From positions 1,178,001-1,242,000 of the forward strand of contig NZ_JAKGCT010000004.1 of assembly GCF_022230885.1 (NCBI RefSeq): DNA of 64,000 bases, in the 5' to 3' direction. This DNA is from Paenalcaligenes niemegkensis (lineage in GTDB: Bacteria; Pseudomonadota; Gammaproteobacteria; Burkholderiales; Burkholderiaceae_B). Under the pieces are notes generated by a model. That model had not been told where the DNA came from and did no database searches. It was given only the letters and a program-made list of their open reading frames with translations. The position numbers and the translations under genes are program-made. Shown here piece after piece: positions 44,654-53,273 of the stretch; the stretch's first letter is position 1; each line of letters starts with the position of its first letter.

Positions 44654-45610
44654 TTAGTAAGACTCATCAGATACTTTTCCTGAACGTATAACCTGGACAC
44701 GCCTCACAGCGGCACTACCTGTCTGACGTACAACGGGGGCCTCAACCGCCTCGTCGCTCACCGCGACTTCCTCAAGGCTGAGTCCTGCATAAGCCAGGTT
44801 CTCGGGCGTGTTTAACTGCTCTTTTTGTGCTGTACTCAAGCCGGAGCGAGCGTCACGCAATGGCTTGTAGGCATCAAACAGCTCGGGCTCGGGCATGGCA
44901 ACATCGCTTGCTGCCCGCAGCACCAGCTGCAAACGTCCTTTTCGGGTCGCCATCAGCAACTCATTGACTTGTGCCAGAGGCACTGCAAGCATCGCATGAC
45001 GCGCCGCCGCCTCACTTTGACCGGCGCGTGCCTGGCCTGCTGGTGCAGCAGGGCCATCTACGCTATCGCCGCCATAAGCCAGCACACGGGCAGCAGGCAA
45101 CAATAAGCGCGACTGCGTATGGCCTATCTCATTAGTCCGTTCCAGCGTAAAAAACACATCCACATGATCACCCGGCTGAATGCGGTGAGCCGCTCCGACC
45201 TGCTCATCAACAGGAATGGTCAGCGCCCGCTCGTTAGCCCCCAGATACTCGGCAATGCCACGCTTAAATACAGGCCGCAGAATGGGTTCGCCCTCGGCAA
45301 TGTCCAGGCGCAGATACTCGCCTATGGCACTTTCAGCATCAGGCAAACTGTGCTGGGGCTGAATCGGCCACTGGGCAATGTCTACATCCAGCGCTGTCAC
45401 TTCTGCACCGGCCTGCATGTCCCGTACTGCCACCAGAACCGGATAGGTCGGCACCACGATCGCTTCAACGGGCTCTTCGGTACTGGCTTCCCGTACCACC
45501 ACACGCTCGGGTTGTGGCGCGGGAGCAAAAATCAATTTAATCGCTAACAAAATCAAAATTAGTGCCAGCACGCTCAACACAATGGCGGCTATTTTCATAA
45601 AACGCGTCAT
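44654..45610 (-). CDS. cpaB: CpaB/RcpC pilus assembly protein
   Basis: 318 aa. N-terminal membrane anchor (about 5-28), then a SAF domain (about 55-120: VAVRDMQAGAEVTALDV) and the RcpC/CpaB domain (LTIPVDEQVGAAHRIQPGDHVDVFF, part shown). A periplasmic factor that helps the secretin. The C-terminal tail is Val/Arg-rich. Directly upstream of rcpA. Confidence 0.92.
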   Translation of the reverse strand: MTRFMKIAAIVLSVLALILILLAIKLIFAPAPQPERVVVREASTEEPVEAIVVPTYPVLVAVRDMQAGAEVTALDVDIAQWPIQPQHSLPDAESAIGEYLRLDIAEGEPILRPVFKRGIAEYLGANERALTIPVDEQVGAAHRIQPGDHVDVFFTLERTNEIGHTQSRLLLPAARVLAYGGDSVDGPAAPAGQARAGQSEAAARHAMLAVPLAQVNELLMATRKGRLQLVLRAASDVAMPEPELFDAYKPLRDARSGLSTAQKEQLNTPENLAYAGLSLEEVAVSDEAVEAPVVRQTGSAAVRRVQVIRSGKVSDESY

Positions 45611-45617
45611 ACCTTGC

Positions 45618-46208
45618 CTACCTGTTATTTTGCAATCTCACCAGCACCGACGCGCTGACGTTTGTTGGTATCCAGTTCGCCGAATCGGAAAACACCCTGG
45701 AGACATGCCGTAGTAAATCAGTTAATAGCCAGCCTTCAATCTGGAGGGTTAACTTCACGTTTGCGCATTTTTGCGCATCAAATACAGCGTCTTCTCCATC
45801 AATCCCTTTTAGCCAGTCGCAATCCCCATTATTTGTTTGTTGTATGAAGGTCTCATGGCATAAATCAGAATTACCGTCTAAACATGGGCGACTAAAATCC
45901 TTTAACCAGCCATCTTGCTCAAGACGATCAACAATCAAGCGTTCATAGCTTCCATCCGGCAGGGGCGCCCCTTCATCATCAGAAGGCTCAGCCGCAAAAC
46001 GCTGCAAACTGACAATTCGTGCCACATCGCCTACTGTATGATTCACACGCTGCTGTAATAGAAAAAAGCTGGCGTAAGACACAATCGCGAACAAGAGCAG
46101 GAGCAACGGCACCAGTATCAGCACGAACTCTATAGCCGCGTTGCCCCGCTGTCGCTCAATCGCGACTGAAACAAAGGATGCAGAGGGGCTATAGATATCG
46201 CTTCTCAT
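45618..46208 (-). CDS. tadF: TadF/TadE-like pseudopilin
   Basis: 196 aa. Short leader with RQRGNAAIEFVLILVPLLLLL (about 19-40; the TadE-like prepilin motif with Glu at +5 after Gly), one membrane helix and a periplasmic Cys-containing domain. Start overlaps the stop of tadE by 4 bp (ATGA). Probably processed by the prepilin peptidase TadV. Confidence 0.88.
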   Translation of the reverse strand: MRSDIYSPSASFVSVAIERQRGNAAIEFVLILVPLLLLLFAIVSYASFFLLQQRVNHTVGDVARIVSLQRFAAEPSDDEGAPLPDGSYERLIVDRLEQDGWLKDFSRPCLDGNSDLCHETFIQQTNNGDCDWLKGIDGEDAVFDAQKCANVKLTLQIEGWLLTDLLRHVSRVFSDSANWIPTNVSASVLVRLQNNR

Positions 46209-46681
46209 CGACTGAGCGAACCCGCAATTTCATGATCCACGATGGCGGTTGCCACCAGTTTTTCAGGAAACAAAATTCCACTGAAAAACTGCGGCCCCAA
46301 GTTTGGCACCAAGGGGTGATTTAAATAATCGTATTGAATGCAAATTTTTATTTCATGCTGCCCAAGCGCTGGCGCGGCAGTGTCGGCATCGCACTCCGTA
46401 CTTAAGGCAGCGCTGCCACCCATACTTCGTAACCAATCTACGCTGCGGGTACTGACAGCCTCAGAAGCTAAGTTTCCGCGCACCAGGGAATCCCGCGCCC
46501 AGGTTTCGGCTGCATAGTTCATGCTTTGCTGCGCCGCGAAAATCAAGCCGTAGGCAATGGCCATATAGAGAATCAGGAAAAACAAGGGAAAGACCAAAGC
46601 AAACTCAAGCGCTGAGGCACCGAGCTGAGCTAATCGTTGGCGGCTGTTAAGTCTGTCATCGCCTATTGAGAAATGGTCCAT
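46205..46681 (-). CDS. tadE: TadE-like pseudopilin
   Basis: 158 aa from ATG 46681 (MDHFSIGDDR), overlapping the end of tadV by 19 bp; a longer frame to 46864 would run deep into tadV and is unlikely. Prepilin-like segment LGASALEFALVFPLFFLILY with Gly and Glu(+5), one helix, then a periplasmic domain with two Cys. TadE and TadF are minor pseudopilins required for Flp assembly. Confidence 0.87.
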   Translation of the reverse strand: MDHFSIGDDRLNSRQRLAQLGASALEFALVFPLFFLILYMAIAYGLIFAAQQSMNYAAETWARDSLVRGNLASEAVSTRSVDWLRSMGGSAALSTECDADTAAPALGQHEIKICIQYDYLNHPLVPNLGPQFFSGILFPEKLVATAIVDHEIAGSLSR

Positions 46682-47133
46682 TGCATCCACCCTATTGCTG
46701 AAATCGCCAGCCATCCCCCATAGGGCACGGATGCAGGCAGGCGAGCAATCATAAAACCGAAATCTGCCTGATAACGGCGTAATACATAAAGCACCAGAGC
46801 ATGAGCGCCGGTTAATAATGTTCCGATCAAAACAATAGGCCCCAAAGCAAAGAGGCCGAAACAAAAACCCAATACGGCAAGCAGCTTGACATCACCACCA
46901 CCGATAATCTTGAAACGCCAGGCGATATACGAGGCAATAAAAGCCACTGCAAAACCCAAGCTTCCTGCAGACCACGAGGTGTAAAGCTCCGGGGTGAACC
47001 ACCCCAGAGATTGAAGCAGATAAGCTGAGCCCACCACAGCCATGATCAAAACTAATGCTACGTTACGAACCTTACGTTGTAAGAAATCACTGACAGCGCA
47101 AAACAATAAAGCGAGAGTAAGGAAAATGGCCAT
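46663..47133 (-). CDS. tadV: TadV/CpaA prepilin peptidase
   Basis: 156 aa, five to six membrane helices. The aspartyl-protease motif GGGDVK (GxGDxK type) is near residue 77 and the first catalytic Asp lies in AVSDFLQRKV near the N-terminus. Cleaves Flp and the TadE/TadF pseudopilins. Lies 99 bp after flp. Confidence 0.92.
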   Translation of the reverse strand: MAIFLTLALLFCAVSDFLQRKVRNVALVLIMAVVGSAYLLQSLGWFTPELYTSWSAGSLGFAVAFIASYIAWRFKIIGGGDVKLLAVLGFCFGLFALGPIVLIGTLLTGAHALVLYVLRRYQADFGFMIARLPASVPYGGWLAISAIGWMQWTISQ

Positions 47134-47232
47134 GGATGGGGCAATACTGCTTTTAGAGATCCCGTTAATAACTGAGACTTATAGAAAAGCCTGGCAGAAT
47201 GCCGTTAGCTCTCTTTATTACTCGCCATCTCA

Positions 47233-47406
47233 TCATTCTTCACCTGCGATTGCCTCAGAGATTTTCTCAAAAGCCTCATCCATCGTCGTTCCTAACGCTG
47301 TTAATGTCCCAATAAGGACCACCGCAATCAACCCAGCAATCAGCGCATACTCAATCGCCGTCGCCCCATCTTCGTCACGCCAAAGTTGAAGTAATTGTTG
47401 TTTCAT
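47233..47406 (-). CDS. flp: Flp-type major pilin
   Basis: 57 aa, too short for most gene finders. Start 47406 is preceded by AGGGGA. Leader MKQQLLQLWRDEDG, then the cleavage site G|ATAIEYALIAGLIAVV with the conserved Glu-Tyr pair of Flp pilins, a hydrophobic helix and a polar tail ending EAIAGEE. It forms the adhesive Flp fibre of the Tad system. First gene of the tad cluster, 99 bp before tadV. Confidence 0.95.
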   Translation of the reverse strand: MKQQLLQLWRDEDGATAIEYALIAGLIAVVLIGTLTALGTTMDEAFEKISEAIAGEE

Positions 47407-48024
47407 AAAAGTCCCCTTTTAGTAAAAAACCCAGTCAAAGACTGACTCTAGATACACACTCAAGAAAAGGGTTATCCCGTATTGGTAAATTCAAACAGAG
47501 TACTGTTTTGAATAAAACAAATACAGCCCAATTCTTGACTGCCACCACCTTGTCGCTGAATTATTTACTTGCAAAATTCTCTACTTTGCGACCTAAGAGC
47601 TAAATTTATTCTAGCACCGTATTTAATTTATGCATTAAATGCATGGTAATACAAAGACAGCCGCATAAATATCCAAAACTTAGGTTACATTCTCGACTTA
47701 TTTGACACAAATTAGCGTTAACCCTTGCTTTGGTAAAATCAAAATTTGAGTTTTTCATACAATTTATTTAAATAGATGTGCTTAATTATCAAATGACTAG
47801 ACAGACTTAGTCATAAAAAAAATTGTAAGCACAAGTCTAAAACTCCGTAACCTTATAAGTATTTTTCTATCTCAGGAGGGCTTTCGGAGGTTTTATTGCG
47901 AATTAAACATCTAACTAAAGAAGGATAACGCAGCCTCTTTAAGCTGTATTATGTAACAAAACGCATATTTAGAAACAAAATATTAAGTTGCATTTTGACA
48001 ACTTATGGATAAAAAGGAGAGATT
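47407..48024. other. AT-rich intergenic region between flp and the TpsB gene
   Basis: About 620 bp without a supported gene, more AT-rich than its surroundings. It must carry the flp promoter (minus) and probably that of the TpsB gene (plus). I searched both strands by eye for GG-N10-GC and found none. An AGGAGG-like patch near 47876 precedes only a 10-codon frame. Confidence 0.4.
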
Positions 48025-48138
48025 ATGTTCTTATCTAGGGCTATTACAGTAAAACAAATGCCCGTAAAAATTAAAACAAAGCCTCCGTATGCGCGTCATA
48101 AGATCTTATGCCCTAGTCTTGGCCGCTCATTCATATGA
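48025..48138 (+). CDS. possible 37-aa small ORF upstream of the TpsB gene
   Basis: ATG 48025 is preceded by AAGGAGAG at good distance and runs 37 codons (MFLSRAITVKQMPVK...) to TGA 48136-48138, in the same frame as the TpsB gene 39 bp later. Basic, no signal peptide. It may be a leader peptide, a remnant or chance. Confidence 0.3.
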   Translation: MFLSRAITVKQMPVKIKTKPPYARHKILCPSLGRSFI

Positions 48139-48177
48139 TTGCTACCTATTAAATAAGTCATCACTTTCCAGATAACC

Positions 48178-49905
48178 ATGCACAGTTTCGCCAGCCCACG
48201 CATTAAACAATTACTTAAAACCTGCGTAGCCGTCGCTAGCCTGTATGGCGCTACTGCACATGCCGATGCACCCCTGCGCGGTAACCCCATGGACGCATTG
48301 CCGCCCAGTTCAACCGACAGAAGCGAAGATATACGGACAGCGCCACCCATGCGCCTGCCAGCGGTGCCCAATGCGGCTCAAGACGCCATCATGCAGCGTC
48401 TGCAACAAACATTGGTGCCCAAGCATTTTGATGTGAGCGGCAGCAAAAGCATTCCCTTTGACGAGATCGTGGCCATTATCGAGCCACTCGCGAATCAAAC
48501 CATGACGCTCGCCGATCTTGTTAATCAAACCAATCGCATCACCACGCTCTATCAAGACCGTGGTTTTCCCCTGTCGTTTGCGGTGTTGCCCGAGCAAGAC
48601 TTTGCTGACGGCCTGGTCAAGATCAACGTGATTGAAGGCCACGTTAAGGCTTTGCGTATTGAGGGCGATGCAGGACGCACTAGCGCCCGTATCCATCGCT
48701 TAAGTGAAAAGCTGTTGAACGAACGGCCCCTTACCCGTAAAACACTGGAGCGCACCCTGAACTTGCTGCGCACTATTCCCGGCTTGCAGCTTGTCCCCTC
48801 GCTTGATATGCCTCGCACTACAGACGGCGGCACTGAGCTGGTACTAAGCGTTCAGCACTCTGCCATAGGGGCTGGTGTCAGCGTGTCCGATCTGGGCTCT
48901 GGGCGCCAGGCCATCGTAGAACTGGCCGTAAAAAGCTTAAGCCCGCTTGGCGAAGAGCTGCGTATCAGTGCTGCAGTGCCAAATGGCAGCAATGATGTTA
49001 AATACATCGCTGGAAAAGCCTCTTTACCGCTTGGAAACAATGGCCTGAGCCTTGACGTCGAGGGCTATCATTACCGCTCCACACCCGATGACTCATTACT
49101 GACGCAACTGGGCTGGGATCGTCGCGTAACCAACGAGCGTATCGGGGTGGGCTTAAGCTACCCCGTCATTGCCGAAAACCAGCGCTCGCTAAAAGCCAGC
49201 GTTTCAGTGGGGGCTTCACGCTCAATTGATGAATACCATAATCAGATAAATCGCGGCTATATTGTTCAGGTCACCGACCTACGCGTGCTCTCCGGAGATC
49301 TGAATTACCGTAGCTCATCCAGACGTCAATCCCACGATGTACAACTGGCGATGCACAAAGGCATTGACGGTTTAGGCGCCAAACAGTATCTGGACGCTGC
49401 CTTTAACCCCGATGCCCGCTTGAACACGCGCCTTGATTTTTGGCGCACAACACTTAGCGCACGACAAACCCTTGATCTGGGCAAACAGTTTGGCCTGACC
49501 CTGCAGGCTAGCGGCCAATACAGCCCGCACATACTGCCCAGCCTCGAACAAGTATCTTATGGCGCCTGGCGCCACGGCTTTGGCTACCCCTCTGGCGAGG
49601 CGGCTGGCGACAAAGGCTACGGCCTGACGGCTGAAGTCAATAAAAAATTCAGTTTCTCCAACCCCCTGCTGAATCACGTCCAGCCTTATGTAGCCGTAGA
49701 CTGGGCCCGATCCTGGTATAACGATCCCAACCTTCAAAGCTACAATCAAAGAAAGCTTAGCTCTGCCGCCCTGGGCCTGCGTCTGGGCCATCAAAAACAC
49801 TATCTATTTGATATCAATGTCGCCAAGCCTATAGGCGACTTACCGCTAAATTCGTCTAAGCGTAAATATCGTGTAAACGCGAATGTCGTGTTTTCATATC
49901 AGTAA
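48178..49905 (+). CDS. TpsB-type (ShlB/FhaC/HecB) outer-membrane transporter
   Basis: 575 aa. Signal peptide with cleavage near AHA (residue 29), Pro-rich linker, POTRA domains (about 95-215: DRGFPLSFAVLPEQDFADGLVKINVIEG, part shown) and a C-terminal 16-strand beta barrel ending in FSYQ. The family exports large exoproteins (TpsA) or surface proteins. Oddities: the barrel-loop motif normally VRGY/VRGF reads WRHGFGYPSG near residue 463-472, and no TpsA with a haemagglutinin-type TPS domain is nearby. Two Gly-rich lipoproteins follow downstream on the same strand but in separate transcription units. Confidence 0.9.
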   Translation: MHSFASPRIKQLLKTCVAVASLYGATAHADAPLRGNPMDALPPSSTDRSEDIRTAPPMRLPAVPNAAQDAIMQRLQQTLVPKHFDVSGSKSIPFDEIVAIIEPLANQTMTLADLVNQTNRITTLYQDRGFPLSFAVLPEQDFADGLVKINVIEGHVKALRIEGDAGRTSARIHRLSEKLLNERPLTRKTLERTLNLLRTIPGLQLVPSLDMPRTTDGGTELVLSVQHSAIGAGVSVSDLGSGRQAIVELAVKSLSPLGEELRISAAVPNGSNDVKYIAGKASLPLGNNGLSLDVEGYHYRSTPDDSLLTQLGWDRRVTNERIGVGLSYPVIAENQRSLKASVSVGASRSIDEYHNQINRGYIVQVTDLRVLSGDLNYRSSSRRQSHDVQLAMHKGIDGLGAKQYLDAAFNPDARLNTRLDFWRTTLSARQTLDLGKQFGLTLQASGQYSPHILPSLEQVSYGAWRHGFGYPSGEAAGDKGYGLTAEVNKKFSFSNPLLNHVQPYVAVDWARSWYNDPNLQSYNQRKLSSAALGLRLGHQKHYLFDINVAKPIGDLPLNSSKRKYRVNANVVFSYQ

Positions 49906-49938
49906 GATACAGTTTTTTCGATCTACCTCACCCCACTC

Positions 49939-49964
49939 AAGCGGCTCATCGCCGCTTTTTTTAT
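49939..49964 (+). terminator. terminator after the TpsB gene
   Basis: Stem AGCGGC/GCCGCT with a 5-nt loop followed by a seven-T run; separates the transporter from the lipoprotein units. Confidence 0.85.
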
Positions 49965-50061
49965 TTTGAATCCACTCATCGCCCTGTATAACAAGCGCTT
50001 GTCAAAAGAGGGTTAAACCCTTGCCAGCAAGGGGCAGGCTTTAGCTGTTTTATTCCGTGCT

Positions 50062-50080
50062 GTTACGTAACACTGTTACG
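50062..50080. promoter_or_regulatory. GTTACGTAAC palindrome, candidate upstream activator site 1
   Basis: GTTACGTAACACTGTTACG: a perfect 10-bp palindrome plus a direct half-repeat. Its centre lies about 145 bp upstream of the -24 GG of the sigma-54 promoter below. The same palindrome lies before the MarR gene and the second lipoprotein gene. Confidence 0.7.
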
Positions 50081-50208
50081 AAAACCCGAGAAAAAGCCCT
50101 TTATTCAATCCCAATTTCTAAAAGCATCACTTCAACCCCGACTTATAAACCACCCCTAAAACCCGCTAACCCATTGATTAAGCCTAACAAAAACAAAACA
50201 AATAAAAG

Positions 50209-50226
50209 TTGGCATGCTTTTTGCTT
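50209..50226 (+). promoter_or_regulatory. sigma-54 promoter 1
   Basis: TTGGCATGCTTTTTGCTT: GG at 50211-50212 and GC at 50223-50224 with exactly 10 bp between, close to the RpoN consensus TGGCACG-N4-TTGC. 48 bp before the lipoprotein start. Confidence 0.85.
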
Positions 50227-50273
50227 TAGTGATGTTAAGACACCCCTTACGCATTCACTCGAGGAGCATTCCA

Positions 50274-51949
50274 ATGAAATTCACAACCACACCAACAAAA
50301 TCCAGCACCTTACGCAAAACCCTTCTTGTTACTTTACTGCTTAGCGCATTTACCTTGGCAGGATGCTCCGGAACAAAATCCTATAGCGGCCCCGCCACTC
50401 CCCTGCCACTGACATACCTGGTGATAACGGTAATGGCGGTGACAACGGCGGCGATAACGGTAACGGCGGCGACAATGGCAATGGTGGTGACAACGGCGGT
50501 GATAACGGCAATGGTGGCGACAATGGCAACGGTGGCGATCAAACTGATGCCACGCGCGTTCTGGACCCCGCCCTGGAAAATGTAGGTGGAGCTATTGATA
50601 ACGTCGTCGACCTCAACCTGGGCAAGACAGGCGAAGAGCTGAGCACAGCCCTGGATAAACACTTGGGCCCCGTGGTAGAAACCGTCACCGACGCCACGCA
50701 AACCATTGGCGGACTGACCGGGCTGGGTGAGCCTGTAGACGGCGTGCTGAACCAGGTTGGCGGCGCCCTCACCGGAATCGGTGGCAACCTGAGCGACACC
50801 GGACTTCCCCTGAACCTGGGCGCGGGCGCTGGTGGATTGGTCAGCGAGCTGGGCAATGCACTGGCTAGCGCCGGCGGTCTGCTGAATCCCAACGGCTCCA
50901 CCAACGCGCTGGCCGATACTCTTGGTCATGCCACTAAAGGCGTCAACCATCTCACATCCTCCCTTATGGGCGAAGGCAGCCTGCTGTCACCACTGACCGG
51001 CCAGCTTGGCTTAGGTCAACTGGTCTCGGGCGAACAGGCTCCTGTTCTGGAACCCACCCTAGGCAATGTAGGCCAGACCGTGGACAACCTGCTCCCGCTG
51101 GGACTAAACGAGCCTCTGGCTGAAATCGGTGCGGCTCTGGACCACGCCGTATCCCCCATCACAGGCACCGTCAGCAACGTCACCCAACAAGTCGGTGATG
51201 GCCTGGGCGTCGGCGAGCCTATCAATGCGCTGCTAGGCGGACTGGGATCAGCTCTTGAACAGGCTGGCGGACAGGTTGCCCCGGCTGCGCCACTGGGCTT
51301 GGGCAATGTGGTTGCCAACCTGGGCAAAACGGTCACTAGCGCAGGCGGTCTGGTTCATGGCTCCGATACCAATCCGGTCGGCGGCCTATTAAACAATGCC
51401 ACCACTACAGTAGCCAGCCTGACTGAAGGTATTGGTCTGGGTGGCGGCCCTCTTGACGGCTTGACCGGCGGGCTCTTGGGTGGTGGCGCTGAAGGTGGCT
51501 TGCTGGCTCCCGTGACTAACCTGGTGGGCGGATTAACAGGCGGTCTGGGTGGCGGTGACGCCCAGGGCGGCTTGCTGGCTCCAGTTACTAATCTGGTTGG
51601 TGGCTTAACCGGTGGCCTGGGCGGCGGTGAGGCTCAAGGCGGCTTGCTGGCTCCAGTTACTAATCTGGTTGGTGGCTTAACCGGTGGCCTGGGCGGCGGT
51701 GAGGCTCAAGGCGGCTTGCTGGCTCCGGTCACTAACTTGGTCGGTGGGTTGACCGGCGGCGCAGGCGGCAATACTGGCGGTGACGCACAAGGCGGCTTGT
51801 TGGCGCCAGTCACTAATCTGGTCGGTGGATTGACGGGTGGATTAGGCGGCAATGCCGGCGGAGAGACATCGGGTGGCAGTGCACAGGGCGGATTGCTGGC
51901 GCCAGTCACTGGAATCGTCGGTGGCTTGCTGGGTGGCGGTCGACGCTAA
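50274..51949 (+). CDS. Gly-X-Y repeat lipoprotein, paralogue 1, frameshifted in this sequence
   Basis: Reconstructed 558 aa, ATG 50274 with GAGGAG ahead. Lipoprotein signal with lipobox AFTLAGC-S (outer membrane sorting predicted), about 40 residues of Gly-X-Y triplets rich in Asn and Asp but without Pro, then about 250 residues of Gly/Leu-rich helical sequence, five copies of a 24-residue repeat (AQGGLLAPVTNLVGGLTGG) and the end LLGGGRR. The raw frame breaks after GPATP; one more C in the four-C run 50400-50403 restores the frame, matching paralogue 2. Resembles proteins labelled collagen-like; function unknown. Confidence 0.82.
50420..50539 (+). repeat. Gly-X-Y triplet repeat, paralogue 1
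   Basis: About 40 codons of GGN-GAY/AAY-type triplets (GDN, GNG) in tandem within the lipoprotein gene. The second paralogue has about 103 codons, so this tract varies in length. Confidence 0.85.
50597..51382 (+). repeat. 786-bp duplicated core, copy 1
   Basis: Read line by line, this stretch looks identical to 53787-54572 (offset 3190); the first difference is at 51383 versus 54573 (G/A). Confidence 0.85.
51488..51930 (+). repeat. 72-bp tandem repeats, paralogue 1
   Basis: Units of 24 codons (A-[QE]-GGLLAPVTNLVGGLTGGLGGG-[DE]); three regular copies, then two longer variants and a truncated end copy. Paralogue 2 has exactly one more unit (the repeat region is 72 bp longer). Confidence 0.9.
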
Positions 51950-51994
51950 GTCAGCCAGCCTGACCTAAGCATCAAAATCTGCTATCTATGAATT

Positions 51995-52038
51995 GCACCC
52001 CAGAAGCTGGACAGCGATCCAGACCCTGGGGTGCTTTT
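51995..52038 (+). terminator. terminator after lipoprotein paralogue 1
   Basis: Stem GCACCCCAG / CTGGGGTGC with an inner CTGGA/TCCAG, followed by TTTT. Confidence 0.85.
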
Positions 52039-52046
52039 CATGGCTT

Positions 52047-52056
52047 GTTACGTAAC
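52047..52056. promoter_or_regulatory. GTTACGTAAC palindrome, candidate upstream activator site 2
   Basis: Same perfect palindrome, centre about 133 bp before the -24 GG of the promoter of the MarR gene; a further GTAAC half-site lies about 14 bp downstream. Confidence 0.65.
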
Positions 52057-52181
52057 ATCATTGAAAAAAGTAACAGACTCACCTCTCAGCACACATAGCA
52101 AAACCTCAACAAATACAAAAAACAATAAATTCACCCTATTTAATCAATCACCTAGATTTTAAAAAAACAAGAAAAATAAAG

Positions 52182-52199
52182 TTGGCATGATTTTTGCTT
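52182..52199 (+). promoter_or_regulatory. sigma-54 promoter 2 (MarR gene)
   Basis: TTGGCATGATTTTTGCTT: GG at 52184-52185, GC at 52196-52197, spacing 10. A sigma-54 promoter on a MarR-family gene is unusual. Confidence 0.85.
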
Positions 52200-52300
52200 A
52201 ATACTCATTAACACCGCAATACATCGTTTTGTGGAATTTGAGTCGGCTCCAAACACTGACTCGCCTTGCGCCACCTATGACAACAAGGAGAACGTCAAAG

Positions 52301-52852
52301 ATGCTAAATACTCCTGAATGGAATGTAAGTCCGTCCTACTCAAACATCAGTCCCCGCAACCTGAGGACTCAAGCGGACGTGCTCTCGCATCAGTTAGTGG
52401 ATGACGTTGCGGTAATGTTAGTCAGGCAGTTTTCGGTTTACGCTGAAGCCAACAAAGCCCGCATGGCTGAGCAGTCGGGGCTGCCATTAAGCGATTACAA
52501 AGCCCTGGAATATATTGTTGAATTTAAAACGCTGGCCACCGGGCAGCTTGCGCAACTAATGAACTTAAGCGCCAGCGGGGTAAGCTCGCTGATCAATAGA
52601 CTGGAGGCTGCGGGCTACATTGAACGCGGCAGGCATCCGCTGGATCGACGCGTGGTTGCCATCATGCCCATCAAAGAGCAATGTGAAAAGATCATCGCCA
52701 CACGTCAGAACTCTATTAAAGGCGCACTGGAACTTGCAGCCAAAGACAACCCCAATCAAGTCATGGCCATCTACGATTTCTTGCTGGATAGCATGGATAG
52801 CCTGAAAGAAGGCACTCTGGAATGGCTGGAGAGTAAAAACCAGCCCCTCTGA
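52301..52852 (+). CDS. MarR-family transcriptional regulator
   Basis: 183 aa. Start at 52301 is chosen because AAGGAG lies 10 bp before it; longer in-frame starts at 52229 and 52277 lack a ribosome site. Winged helix-turn-helix with TGQLAQLMNLSASGVSSLI as recognition region (about 95-115) and the wing GRHPLDRRVVAI containing the family's DRR. Dimeric DNA-binding regulator. It lies between the two lipoprotein genes and has the same promoter type and upstream palindrome, so it probably belongs to the same regulon and may control it; the ligand is unknown. Confidence 0.9.
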   Translation: MLNTPEWNVSPSYSNISPRNLRTQADVLSHQLVDDVAVMLVRQFSVYAEANKARMAEQSGLPLSDYKALEYIVEFKTLATGQLAQLMNLSASGVSSLINRLEAAGYIERGRHPLDRRVVAIMPIKEQCEKIIATRQNSIKGALELAAKDNPNQVMAIYDFLLDSMDSLKEGTLEWLESKNQPL

Positions 52853-52942
52853 CCAAGACAACAAAGCAAGGCTACTGCCTTAACACGACTATCACGCCTT
52901 CATCCGCATTAGATACAGATAGTACGGTTTAGACCCATTATA

Positions 52943-52968
52943 AAAGCGCCTTATTGGCGCTTTTTTCT
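52943..52968 (+). terminator. terminator after the MarR gene
   Basis: Stem AAAGCGCC / GGCGCTTT, 5-nt loop, T-run. Confidence 0.85.
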
Positions 52969-53066
52969 GTACATCAATTAGCTAAATCCACTCCACAACA
53001 GATATCTTTTTGCTGCCATTAAACGCCTGCAAATCACCTCCGGCCCTCAATCAACTCCGACAGACC

Positions 53067-53085
53067 GTTACGTAACACTGTTACG
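53067..53085. promoter_or_regulatory. GTTACGTAAC palindrome, candidate upstream activator site 3
   Basis: GTTACGTAACACTGTTACG, identical over 19 bp to site 1, about 140 bp before the -24 GG of promoter 3. Confidence 0.7.
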
Positions 53086-53209
53086 AAAATAGCCTCAAAA
53101 CACCTTTATTAATTCCCAATTTCTAAAAAATTATAAAACTCAATCCAAAATCGATACAAAAATCAAGTTAAGCCATTGATTATAAAGATAAAATAAATAA
53201 TTTATAAAG

Positions 53210-53227
53210 TTGGCATGGTTTTTGCTT
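53210..53227 (+). promoter_or_regulatory. sigma-54 promoter 3
   Basis: TTGGCATGGTTTTTGCTT: GG at 53212-53213, GC at 53224-53225, spacing 10; 47 bp before the start of paralogue 2. Confidence 0.85.
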
Positions 53228-53273
53228 TAGTGAATGCAAGACGCAAATTATGCATTCACCGAGGAGTACTCTA

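Noticed and set aside
47407-48177. Sigma-54 promoter before flp or the TpsB gene
   Set aside because: No GG-N10-GC element found on either strand by eye, although a computed scan would be more reliable.
50663-51949. Lipoprotein 1 as a separate gene starting inside at MGPVVET
   Set aside because: The start is internal; paralogue 2 shows that the preceding codons belong to the same protein, and one base restores the frame to the signal peptide.
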